Positions 42,976 through 53,080 of a stretch of DNA of 64,000 nucleotides are shown one piece after another (positions within the stretch are counted from its first letter, which is position 1; every line of letters begins with the position of its first letter). The translations under genes and the position numbers were made by a program. Source of the DNA: Ixodes scapularis (lineage: Eukaryota; Arthropoda; Arachnida; Ixodida; Ixodidae); assembly GCF_016920785.2 (NCBI RefSeq), contig NW_024609857.1, forward strand, positions 133,541,094 through 133,605,093, in the 5' to 3' direction. A model generated the notes under the pieces. It saw only the letters and a program-made list of their open reading frames with translations, ran no database searches and had not been told where the DNA came from.

Positions 42976-44507
42976 ATGAAGGATCTCAGCGGTGAAGCGA
43001 CGCTGTGTTTAATCGCACTCGTAGAAGAGTTTCCAGAGCTTTGGTGCCTTCAAAACGACCAGTACCGCAACAACGGCATAAAATCTGAGCTCTGGAAACA
43101 AATTGCCAATGAAATGCAACGGCGCTACTCCCAGTATGGGCCTTACACGGAAGGTGGGTTCATTGAAGGCGGACTAATTAGTGTCGACCCCGAGTTGTAT
43201 TTGACCGCTTATTGTTGTCTGATATTTCACAGGGAGTGAGGAGCTTTTTTTCAAAATACGCGACGCATCTACAGACGGGAGAAGGAAAAGATCATGAAAA
43301 CGAAGAGCGGCCAAGCTGCGGAGTACACGTACAACGGTAGATGGAGGTTCTACCGCAGTCTCCTGTTCTTGGATCGGAGCAAACCTGTCCTTTCCCGAGA
43401 GTGCGACGAATCTTACCAACACAATGATCCCAGTGGAGTGAGTAACGTTTGGCGGGTTGACCCATTCGTTTAACTTAATTTTTTAGACCTATCGAACGAA
43501 ACGTTGTCGAGCGTTCGTTGATGGAGGTCACTGAATCCTATTAGCTTGGCTGACATTCGAGTTCTGGCTTTGCTCTACACGCTTCAGCATTTTTTTTTTT
43601 TTTCAGGCTTCAGCATTTTGTTTCGTTCACTCGTGCTAATCACGGTTTCTTGAAGTGCTGGTAGTCTCTGGATGAAGCTGCGAGACACTAACCTCGGGTT
43701 TGACAACCGGCGGCCCGCGGGCCGGGTCCTGGCCGCAAGGCAGTTTCATTCAAATGTCAGGGCCACGCAACAGTTTTGACCTTAAATGCAGTGTACAGGG
43801 TCCTTTATTGAGTAAGCTTTTTTTAATTAAATTTTGCAAGTGAAATGGCCAACCGCCGGTGAGCCTTCGATGGGTCCGACCTGCTGCGTCTATATCAAAA
43901 ACAACTCTCGCTTCTCCCACAATACTACGGTGGTGACATCTACGCTTGGTCACGTAACCCATCGCCGTCCTCCCTTCACTACTAAAACTATCTCTCTCTC
44001 GCTTTCTCTCTCCCTCATTGCTCTGAACAGTAAATGGCCGACACTTGCGATATTCTGCCGTGCAAGCGGGGGCTTTACATATAGTTCCTCTAGAGTAACG
44101 CATTCGTGTTTCTTTTACCTTTCCAGATGGACAGTGAGACAGAATTGGCGTCTGTTACGACTGGGATGAGGGAACCCGTCCTGGGCACGCATTCCACACA
44201 CACACCGCGCGGAACAACGAGTTCCAGTGTGGAAGCGTCTGGCACTCCTGTGAAGCGCTCAAAGTGCGATGACGGAAAAAAGAAAGCAGATGACTGCTCC
44301 AGCTCTGGGTGGAAAGAGCGCACGGTTTCTTTCACTAAAATTGCCGAAAGTTTTGCAACTGAAACAAGTGGCGACGACGCTGATAATCTTGGAAGAGTAG
44401 TGGCGGGCCACATGAGAAGCCTGAACGGAACCAATTTTATTGGGTGTCAGATAGAGGTATTGGAACTCGTCAAGCGTTATTTAGACCGACAGCAAGAACA
44501 AATGTAA
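42976..44507 (+). pseudogene. MADF/Myb-like DNA-binding protein of the Harbinger element, three exons, one frameshift
   Basis: In PIF/Harbinger elements this partner protein binds DNA and brings the transposase to the nucleus and ends. Exon 1 (42976-43153) starts MKDLSGEATLCLIALVEEFP and holds the first MADF half (ELWKQIANEM). A 79-bp intron (GT...CAG, 43154-43232) follows. Exon 2 (43233-43437) reads EELFFKIRD, then an extra GC (43265-43266) breaks the frame, then IYRREKEKIMKTKSGQAAEY resumes (second MADF half). A 689-bp intron (43438-44126, GTGAGT...CCAG) leads to exon 3 (44127-44507), with a Ser/Thr-rich linker and a C-terminal helix ending YLDRQQEQM. Intron phases match across all joins, which supports the model. 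The 2-nt insertion is the only clear lesion. Confidence 0.82.
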
Positions 44508-44899
44508 TTCAACGAACCCTATTTAAACTAAAAAAATGTTAAACCAAAATTAGCATTTCGCACTCATAAGTAAAGGGAATACTTGAAAACCAACAAATGC
44601 TTGTATCCTTTGCCTTTCGTACTTATTCCATTAGGACCTGACGGCTGTTTTTGTTGGAGTGGGCGAGTGTGCTAGATTGCGAACCAATATTATAGCATGA
44701 CGAAATAAAAAATAAGAAAACACTGAAGATTCTTTCAAGTTTATTTACATAAAGTTGAACAATTAGAGCATACAACAAAATGTTTTGGTGGTCAAAGTGC
44801 CAGCACATGCATGAACGATTGTTAAGTAAGCGAAGTAGCAATATACAGCTCATAAAATGGTATCTTTGCTTCTGCACTTGTCTGAACATGCAGATAAGG

Positions 44900-46259
44900 T
44901 TACATTGTGTTATTTATCCGCAGATTAAGGCCCGCCTCTTCCCTCTGCCACGCGATGGCGCCTTCTAGAGCTCTTGCCCCGGAGCGCCCTTTGCAACTTC
45001 GTAGCCCGAAGTAGATTGTCCTTTTTCGCTGGTGGTCCTCCCTCGACGCTTTAAAAAGCACAGGTGCAGCTCGCAAATAGTTGTGCAGCACACACACCGC
45101 CTTGATGAATGAGGTGACCCTTCCTGGTTCGGCATCGATAGTCGTGTGCAAAAACCTAATGCGGTTTGCCAGAATGCCAAACGCATTTCCTGCTACCCGT
45201 CTGGCTCGGCTTAATCTGAAATAAAAAAAAAATAAAGAAAACGATAAGGAAAACGGTGTTTAGAAATGACACGATGTAGGCAACACACCTGTAGTTAAAT
45301 ATAACCTTTTCTTCGTCCAAATTTGTACCAGTGTACGGCTTCATTAAGTTTGTAGACAAGGGGAAGGCGTCGTCTCCCACGATGACGGGTGGGACGCCGA
45401 CCGGTCCAGGTCCCGAGATCGGCAGACCGGCTGTTCCGTTCTCGATGGCATTCCGCAGTGGTGTCGTCCTCCAAATGCCTCCATCTCCATCAGACCCAGG
45501 TGCGCCGACATCAATGTACAAAAACCTGCTGTCTGCGTCCACAAGAGCAAAAAGCACGATACTGAAGGTCTTCTTGTAATTAATATACACAGATCCAGAG
45601 TTTGGAGGTGTGATAATTGTGACATGTTTTCCGTCCAGCGCTCCAATACATTGCAGAAACTGCCATCTTTCGTAAAAGTTCTTCATTACCGCAAGCCACT
45701 CATCTTTCGTCCGCGGGGACACCAGATATTTTGGTCACAGCATTTTGTAAATGGCGTCACAAGTTTCAACGAGGAACCCGTTGACGGCGTTGTGGCTAAT
45801 GCGGAACTGCCTGCTTAGGGAATGTTGACTTTCGCCTGAAAATTAGCAAGAAAACAAGAAACACGGCTAAGTCGAGCGTAGCCCTCAAATATGCTAAAAC
45901 AAGGACAAAAGTAAGAAGAATAACCACACACCTGAGGCAATAAACCGCAGCGTCAGTTGAAGTTTGTCTTTGGTTGGGATGGCTGGACGCATTTCAGTGT
46001 CGAGTTTTTGGATGCATGATGCAATTGACGAGAGAATGTCAGCAGAGTTGGAGTCAACGCGCAGCAAGCGGCGGTACTCTACGGGGTCGCTCTCCAGAAG
46101 TTCTTGATAGAGTAGATTCTGTATACCGAGTTTCTTCTTGGACATTCATGTTTTAATCCCTGGTTTTCTTGCGCCGATATTAGGTGCTTCCGCAACTTCC
46201 TCATCCGCCATCATGAGAGCACAAGCCACAACAACTCGTGAAGCCTTGTTGGCCTCCAT
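44900..46259 (-). pseudogene. PIF/Harbinger transposase, three exons, two nonsense codons, presumed catalytic Glu changed to Gly
   Basis: The nuclease cuts and joins element ends. Exon 1 (46259-45932) starts MEANKASRVV. A TGA at 46146-46148 precedes LLYQELLESDPVEYRRLLR. Intron 45931-45836 (GTGTGT...TTTCAG). Exon 2 (45835-45289) has the HTH-like SLSRQFRISHNAVNGFLVE, a TGA at 45735-45737, CIGALDGKHVTI (first Asp), INYKKTFSIVLFALVDAD, GSDGDGGIW and VIVGDDAFPL (second Asp). Intron 45288-45216 (73 bp, GTGTGT...TTTCAG). Exon 3 (45215-44900) has RARRVAGNAFGILANRIRFL and VCVLHNYL. In the family the R-V-x-E-N-A-F-G motif carries the third catalytic acid. Here that codon is GGA (45188-45190). Splice phases join correctly, giving about 396 codons, the usual length. 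Confidence 0.9.
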
Positions 46260-46504
46260 GTTCGAATTGAAAACAATTTCCAGTCGTTTTCTTTTTTTTT
46301 CTTTTCGGCTCCTCTTTTCACTATGCGCAGGAATCCTCGAGCATATTCCACAGCTGTAGCTCGTGCGTACTAATCGTACAGGAAAATGAGCAAAGGTTCA
46401 TCCGTGCACGAGAACCGTGAGAGGCATAAAAAAAAAAAAAAAAGAAAACCGCTCGTGCAACGAAGTGTACCACGAGCACTTCCACGCAATCGGTTCCCGG
46501 GCTT

Positions 46505-46764
46505 GTCCGAGGACCACAGCGGACTCGAAAAAAGGCAGAATTGGATCGCTTTCAAAACCCGTATAATCATGGTCCGGCAGGTCCGCGGACATATTTTGTG
46601 ACGTTCGCCCACGTGATACGCAAGATATATCAGGTCCGAGGACACGTTCGTCAGGTCCGTGTACATGTCCCTAGGTTTTGCCTGCTGTTTTCGCAAGAAC
46701 AATGGCCGATTTTATACCCCGGAAAAGGTGACGTCACGCCTTTCGTAGGAATTTGTCCGCGGAC
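46505..46764. promoter_or_regulatory. Right subterminal GTCCGMGGAC palindromes
   Basis: Copies at 46505-46514 (GTCCGAGGAC), 46581-46590 (GTCCGCGGAC), 46634-46643 (GTCCGAGGAC) and 46755-46764 (GTCCGCGGAC) mirror those at the left end. Additional half-sites (GGTCCG) lie between. Confidence 0.65.
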
Positions 46765-46828
46765 AAAGTGCTGTGTGTGAATACACCTTTAGGGGCTAGC
46801 CATGTCCATATGTCGTCCGCCGTCGGGT

Positions 46829-46905
46829 GCACGTGCTCCTGCTCTTGAGCTCACGCACTCACGTGCTCACGAGCACGTGAGCACGTGCTCCCGTGCTCGT
46901 GTAGA
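46829..46905. repeat. GCACGTGCTC/GAGCACGTG self-complementary repeat
   Basis: CACGTGCTC and its complement GAGCACGTG alternate several times, making overlapping dyads with four CACGTG E-box cores. Lies just outside the right Harbinger end. Confidence 0.75.
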
Positions 46906-46919
46906 GCAAAAAGAAAACT

Positions 46920-47044
46920 CATCTCCACGTGGTGAATGATCTTGATTGGGGCTCGAAAGGCTCGGCATGCTGCGGCTCAGCGTCTAGGCAGACAAGCACC
47001 ACCAGAGCTTCGTCCCAATCAACATCATTCACCACGTGGAGATG
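46920..47044. mobile_element. 125-bp hairpin MITE
   Basis: The left end CATCTCCACGTGGTGAATGA and the right end TCATTCACCACGTGGAGATG are exact complements. The arms extend to 32 bp with one mismatch and weaker pairing inside. No target duplication identified. Confidence 0.85.
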
Positions 47045-49605
47045 CGGTTGTTTTTCTATCCATCCAGAGTTAAAATGTTTCCTTTTTTTCTGTTGTAAGC
47101 AATCAGGAGACAACTTACACCAAATTGGAGGGTACTAAAGTACTATGAACATTCAAACATAACGGCCTGAGCAGTATATGTGTACAAGCTTTAGCTTTCC
47201 GTGCACTCTTAACTTTCGATACGCTAAACAGTAGTGTAAAATGTAGCGCTGTTTCAGTCTTGATTAGCTTACCATATGCGTGCTTACACTATATTTTCTA
47301 CAACGTCAAACTCTACCAGCTTGCATCTTTTTCATTTTTGCACACCACTACTTGCGCGCATAAATCACCAAATTAAGACGAGAAGGTATGTTTATTTACA
47401 TGAAAGCAAAGAGGTCAAAATGCTTGTGAGTGCTGGTTTGCTACTTTGCGTGAAAAGGAAGGGAGTAGAGAGACAGCAGACAGAATAGAGAAGTAAAGAA
47501 AGAGTGAGATCACATACATATACACGTATCCCCCCCTCCCCCACACACATCACACACACACAAACACAAACACATATATACGCACTGAAAGATTGGCGAA
47601 AAATAAATAGCCGCACGTAAATTAAAAACAGTGATGTCAGTTCACAGCTCTTGGTTCAGGCGGGTGTACTTTAAAAGCCGAAGTAAAGCGTTGGTTGCTT
47701 TGGATTCTTTTGCAATATGTGCAAAATGCTATCCACAGACCAAGAATCTTTGCCTGGCCAGTCATTGCATCTGTGACTGAACTCGTATTAAAATTAATTC
47801 TTAACATTTATTGCTGCGGCTTAATTTTAACCTTGGCATTTTTTATTATGACTCCTGCACCAGTCCTACTTTGGGTTTACCAAAGTCAATATCTAAATCT
47901 GAGTATCATCGTTTGTGTTTTCCAGTGTCGTGGCTTTGGTCAAAATAAACACCCAGCCACCTAAATAAGACACCTGACCACCCAAAAAATAGTTTATTTG
48001 TTTTGATTTTTGAGGTATCTGAATCCTCAAGCTAGAATTTTGGAAACCCAAGTTTATCATGTCATCACGTTTTCCTGGGAATACACAAAGAGGCAAACAC
48101 TTCACGACGAAAGGGCCGACTCTTGATATAAATCTGATCACATTGAAACATTTGTAATTGGCCTCCGAAATTTCTCCGGGGTGCTAATGGCGCACAGGCC
48201 ATTTTACATTTTTTTCAACGCGTCGGTTGTTTTGTTGTGGATGTGTCTCGCCATTTGGCTCAGGACGATTTTGGCGTTTTGTGCGGACTAGAAGTGCGGA
48301 CCACATTTGCTGGAGACGTGAGCTCGGAGCGTAGGCAACTGGCCCCCCTGCACGAGAACTGGCACAGCCGTGCGCGTTCCAGATAAAGCTCGTGCGAAGA
48401 AAAACATGCCAAGGACCAGGGATGTCACATTCAGGGTATGGAAAAATACCACACTGTATCGAAGCGCCACCACACACGATTTCTAGCAATAATGTACAGG
48501 CCTGGAAAGCGATCCCACCGCCATCTGTTGGTTCAGAATCACACTAACCGAGGGTGGGGTTGCACCTTAATGTGGTACGCTCTGCTCATTTACACACGCG
48601 TTCCCGAGTTTCAACTACGACCTCAGCTCCTTTCTTTTGGTGCCACGACTCACGAGCCCGTCTTATATTCAACAACTAGCGCGAACAAAGGTCACGTTCG
48701 AATAAGCCAATCAAGGTAGTGGCGTAGCCAGGGGTGAGGCTTATTAAACTGCAGCCCCCCCCCCCCTCCCCCCCTTCCTCCCGAAACCCAGCGGACCCTA
48801 TTGGCGGCGTGTGCGAACTACAGGGGGCGCTTCTCTAGTTATCATTATCATCGTTTGTGACGTCGCGGGTAGGACTGACACACGCAGATCGCGGATCCCT
48901 CGACTCATGAGTTCGCTTCAAGCGTTGTTTGGGTAACGCTAGGCAAAGCCTATAGACCTTTTCTGCAAGTGCGCCGCCATCTTGAATTGACATCACTTCC
49001 AGTATGGGCGAAAACATTGTTTTGCCTTTGCCACGCCAATAGAAGGCATTTAGGATATAAGCGTAACCGTCCCACTTCCTCGTTTTGCTTCCCCTTTATT
49101 TTTTTGCCATTTGCAGGTTGAAACGTTGGATTATTTTTTTGTCGCCCATACCGGATATGCCTATTAGGTGGCTGGGGACGAGAGTACACAGAAACGGTCT
49201 ATACACGAACTCAACTCTCTTCGTCACGCCGCGGTGGTGGCGCGTCGGACGCACTTCCGGTCTGGGTCGGTGGGCAGAAGTCGCCGTGCGAGACATGCAT
49301 TCTTGTGTTCTTTTCGGAGAAACCAGAGAAAAAACCTGCGTGTCGTCAAAATTCTGCGACGGGGGCTGTAACAAAAGAGTCTGGAAAGGTTTGAAGATCA
49401 GTTTTCATGTGTTTCTGCCAGCTCCGTTGGTCCGAGTACGTGGATAGTAGCAGTGAAAAGGGTAAACCAGACGCTGTCGAACTACGATTGCTTGTGCGGG
49501 CCACACTTTGTGGACGCCAGATGTATTTGTTTTGTTCCAACATGAACGAGAGAAAACCGCCAAGTTGTCCGGGCCATCCGCGGGTTCAGTGCGTCTTCGA
49601 ATTCA
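47045..49605. other. 2.5 kb without a recognised gene
   Basis: Includes a CA-rich microsatellite (47538-47578). A C-tract half-element (GGCGTAGCCAGGG...CCCCCC, 48720-48785) is related to the MITE at 20261. From 48.95 to 49.60 kb a CpG-rich stretch has short frames on both strands but no known domain. Confidence 0.45.
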
Positions 49606-50797
49606 CACGGCCGCCTGATCGTTCGGACTTTCGTCTGCTCTTTCGAAATTGTCTGGTTTTTGTCGTCTGCTCGTTCAAACAAAAGCGGCCCGTAGACTAA
49701 ACCTTGACCCGGTGATTGCAATAAGAAGTAATTGCAGGCCTCAAACGACTTAAGTAGGCTCGGTGTAAACAGTACATATAAGGTGTTGATCATTGGTACC
49801 AGTGGCCATCACCGACTTGTTACGCTTGGTCTGTTTTTGCTTCCGAATTTCAGTGTCGATGTCGATCATCGCCGCTACCTTCTACACTTTTGCAGCACGA
49901 GGGACGTCGCGACCGAAATATCTAGACGAATCTCATCGTGGTTTTGGCGTCCATTCTGTGGCGTTCACGCGAATGAACCGCCGCACGTCAAATTATTTAC
50001 GCAAAGTCTAGCGGTGTAACGAGCCTTGATAGTTTCGCTCAGGCGATTAAAGTGGTAAGACATTGCTATGAGGACGTAGAATCGACAATTCCAAAGGGAA
50101 AAAAAGTATGCAGGCTCACACAGACGCTGACAACGTGACATTCCAATGGTTTGTGGACGCGGGACGCGGTGCTTCTTGCCCGCACTCCATTTCGCATGCG
50201 TTCGAACTGTCGTCTGCTCTTTCAAACTTGTCTGCTCTTTTTCGTCAGCGCGTTCAAACGACAGCGGCCCGTAAACCAAACGTTGACCCGGTAATTGCCA
50301 TAAGAACTAAGTGCAGGCCTCAAAACTCTTTTGAAGGTTGGTTGCGGTAAGCAGCCTAAGTGTAAACAGTAGATACAAGAAGATGTTGATCATTGTTACC
50401 AGTGGCCATCACCGATTCGTAATGCCCGATTCTACTTGCGGTTTTCAATATCGACGTCCACCATTTCAGCTAGGGTCCACGATTTTGCAGCCCGAGCGAC
50501 GTCGCGATGAAAATAGTGAGCAGAATCCCATCGTGGGAGTCAGGCTTTAGTGCCCATTCTGCGGCGTGCACGTGAAATGAATCGCCACAAGTCACATTAT
50601 CCACGCAAAGTTTTGCCTCGTTAATTTTGCTGAAGCCGCTCAAGTAGTCAGACATTGTTAGAAGGACGTAAAATCAACAATTCCAACGCGAAGAAGAGCA
50701 CGGGGAGTCCCACCGACGCCGAAAACAAGGCAATGCAATGGTTTGTTTACGTGCGACGGCGGGCTTCTTGCCCACCGTCCACCGCGCATGCGCGGCG
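49606..50797 (+). repeat. Direct tandem duplication of about 590 bp
   Basis: 49606-50200 and 50201-50797 share ordered blocks: TTTCGTCTGCTCTTTC/TGTCGTCTGCTCTTTC, AGCGGCCCGTA, TTGACCCGGT, GTTGATCATTG, ACCAGTGGCCATCACCGA, GACGTCGCGA, TGGCGTTCACG/GCGGCGTGCACG, ACGCAAAGT and CGGTGCTTCTTGCCC/GGGCTTCTTGCCC. Identity is roughly 70-75% by eye. Neither copy has a long frame. It ends about 40 bp upstream of a THAP-like remnant. Confidence 0.75.
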
Positions 50798-50835
50798 CCG
50801 GTGGCGTCCGCTAGCGGCGCTTCGGTTTGTTTGTA

Positions 50836-51185
50836 AACATGAGTTGTTGTATATCACGCCTTGTCTTTATTTGGTGAAGTGATATTTGTAGTAGAACATT
50901 TTACCAAAGCTTCAAAACGTGGCACGCCTAGTCGTGCTAACGAACGCTTTTGGCGCTGAGGTATCGAAGTGCTCAGATGCTCTGTTCTCTACCCCACTAC
51001 AAAAAACTGAATAGTGAAAATATAATATCCAGCGGATCACCCCACTACAACATCGCCGTTGGAGAAGATAAAATTGGAAGGGGAATTTCTCATCAAACTC
51101 AAAATAGCAAAGCGAAATTTGAGAACCTCTCGTGTGTGTAGTAAACACTTCAGTGAAGTAAACACCCCGTGTGTACTGTTAACTT
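50836..51185 (+). pseudogene. THAP-domain remnant
   Basis: An ATG at 50836 begins MSCCIS, like the Cys start of THAP zinc fingers. A plus-strand frame at about 51071-51172 then reads KLKIAKRNLRTSRVCSKHFSEVNTP. VCSKHF with its Cys and His is the diagnostic second half of the C2CH THAP finger. The middle (Pro, Trp positions) is not recognisable and frames do not join. THAP domains occur in P-element transposases and in host regulators, and which this was cannot be told. Confidence 0.5.
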
Positions 51186-51729
51186 GAACGTGGTGTGAAG
51201 GCTGGTCTCATATTAGTTTCAGGTTGATGTCTTCTTGAATTTGGTAAACTAGTAAACGAATATATATTTCTTTTAAATAACTCGCGGGAAGAATCGGTGG
51301 CAGGCTTCCGGAGTCTTTTCGACTAAAGACCTCCTTATTCACCCGGTGGACGCGAAACGTGCGAGGCCCCCTCGCAGTCGACGTGTGTGAAATCTAACAA
51401 GTCGGCAATATTTCAGTGTCCACAAAAAAAAAAAAAAAAAATGGGGCCTAAACTTGCCATGATTACTACCCTTTTTGTGTTGAATTTTGCGATCACAAAT
51501 AATTGCGCATAATGCGTGATGCGCTTCTCAGCGACCGATTTTATCTTTGTAAACAATTCTTAGAAAAAGTTTAATAGAACCAATGAAACAATTGCCTGAA
51601 TTTGCCAGGCCATGAGCGACTTATTATGAAGTTATAAAAGTTTCCGCTTTTTTTTTTTTTTTTGCAAGCAGGAATTGCGATGTCACAAATGTTTTTACCA
51701 CGTATTCGATGCGGGAGAAGCCAAGCAAC

Positions 51730-51946
51730 AATAGACCGATCTCACCAGCTAGTTTGAGTACGTTACCACTGCCACCGTGCATCATGGGAGCCGTAGTCTT
51801 TCTGCACGCGCGACAACCTCGCTGGAGCTCTGTGCGAGCAGAGCACGAGGTGGCATGAGCTGTCTCGGGAACTGGAGTCTGCACCCTATGAACTACAGTT
51901 ATGGCGGCGTCACGCATGCGTGCAACGCTTGGTGGGATCGGTTTTG
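51730..51946. mobile_element. MITE, copy 2 of the AATAGACCGAT family
   Basis: Starts AATAGACCGATCTCACCAGC and ends GGTGGGATCGGTTTTGTT. The interior shares CTTTCTGCACGCGCGACAAC and CGCTGGAGCTCTGTGCG with the copy at 41709. The right terminus is mutated. Confidence 0.8.
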
Positions 51947-52318
51947 TTCGTCAGCAACTGTCGAGTCACACTTCGATAGAAGCGTCGGTAGAGACATGTT
52001 CAATGTGGCTAAAACAAGTGTGCGGCGCTTTGCAAGACAACTATGCGCGTGTGCACAGCTAAGATGACAGCACGTCATTTAATCTGGTGAATGAAAAAAA
52101 AAAAAAAAGATTATTCATGAGCCTTCACATATCCGAAAGAACAAGAATCAGAGAGACTGTGAATAAACCCAATGCACGCCGCGGAAAATGTAACGTGAAG
52201 AGGCTTGTTTTCGGACGCTTCAAAGTTTTCCCCCACTATCGTGTCCGCGGACAAGCGTCGTGTCGACACAAAACTCGAGCCAGTTAGCCGTCACCCTCAC
52301 CAGCACCTCTTAGACAGC

Positions 52319-52520
52319 AAAGCCTGCGCGTTACGTCACACGACGTCACGTCCGGGAGGCCGTCACGGGCGCTGATTGGATGCGAGTGCCGCGTCAGCGT
52401 TTGCAGTGGGGCTCGCTTTTTATCATAGTCACACGCGAGCGCTGACGCGGCACACGTATCCAATCAGCGCCCGTGCCGGCCTCCCGGACGTGACGTCATG
52501 TGACGTGACGCGCAGGCTTT
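52319..52520. mobile_element. Foldback element with about 85-bp arms containing TGACGTCA-type sites
   Basis: The ends AAAGCCTGCGCG and CGCGCAGGCTTT are exact complements. The arms share GACGTCACGTCCGGGAGGCC, GGGCGCTGATTGGAT and TGCCGCGTCAGCG. Each arm thus carries cAMP-response-element-like and CCAAT (reverse ATTGG) sites. A TTTAAAA lies at the right end, so the element could act as a promoter for DNA to its right. Confidence 0.85.
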
Positions 52521-52777
52521 AAAACCGTCTAGGAGGCGCTGCACTCACTCGCTTATGGCGAGGAGAGTCACCCACTTTGTTCCGTGCCATCTCTCCCCCA
52601 ACCCTTCTTCACCGGCGTCCGCGTCAGCGGAGACCTGCGTTCGTGGCATCGAGCACGCTCCGTCATTGGCGCGGCCTGGAACAAAACGTCACCGTCTCAC
52701 CTACCAATCGTGCGTGTCCTGTGTCCCGTGACGTCAGGTCGCGCTAGCGCCCTTATCTCTTGCCCTTTGCTCTCACG

Positions 52778-53080
52778 ATGGGTCGGCCGCGTGCCATTCG
52801 TTCAGAGGAAGAAGAGCAGGAGCGCAAGGGAGGCGGCGACGTGCCCAGCAGAGCGAATGGCCGCTCAAACGCCGCGAAGTCGCTATCGCCTCGAGTTCCA
52901 CTGCGTCAAGTGGTTCCGAGTGCCTTGCGAAAGAATAGTAGATCGCTCGCCTGCAACGCCACCAAGAACAGAAGCGACGATGTGACCGGCACCGGTGGGC
53001 CAACGCCACGGACGACGTTCGTGCCACGGAAGCTAAGCGCAACGCGAGGCCCGGCGACGACAGGACGCCACGCCGGCTGA
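52778..53080 (+). pseudogene. Degenerate MGRPR-type repetitive ORF
   Basis: An ATG at 52778 gives MGRPRAIRSEEEEQERK. A frameshift follows, after which the other frame continues SAREAATCPAERMAAQTPRS. I associate proteins starting MGRPR-x-I-R-x-EEE and continuing as Arg/Ala/Glu-rich repeats with a dispersed tick repeat family. This is recollection, not a search. Function unknown. This copy is broken. Confidence 0.45.

Larger units (their letters stand above)
42599..46793. mobile_element. Complete two-gene PIF/Harbinger DNA transposon
   Basis: The terminal inverted repeat CCTAAAGGTGTATTCACAC is perfect at 42599-42617 and 46775-46793. Inside are a MADF-domain protein gene (plus) and a DDE_4-type transposase gene (minus), converging near 44.7 kb. 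Both subterminal regions carry GTCCGMGGAC palindromes. The two-gene plan (nuclease plus Myb/SANT/MADF DNA-binding partner) is the hallmark of the superfamily. A 3-bp target duplication could not be fixed because the flanking bases are part of the dyad. Both genes carry lesions. Confidence 0.93.

Noticed and set aside
42599..46793. MADF protein and transposase as host genes in convergent orientation
   Set aside because: Both lie between perfect terminal inverted repeats with shared subterminal motifs, the standard two-gene plan of PIF/Harbinger.
47538..47616. ORF rich in Cys-Val repeats
   Set aside because: Translation of a CA/TG microsatellite, not a gene.
48184..48489. 101-codon minus-strand frame
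   Set aside because: No motif, no homologue I can name, overlapping frames; not better than chance.
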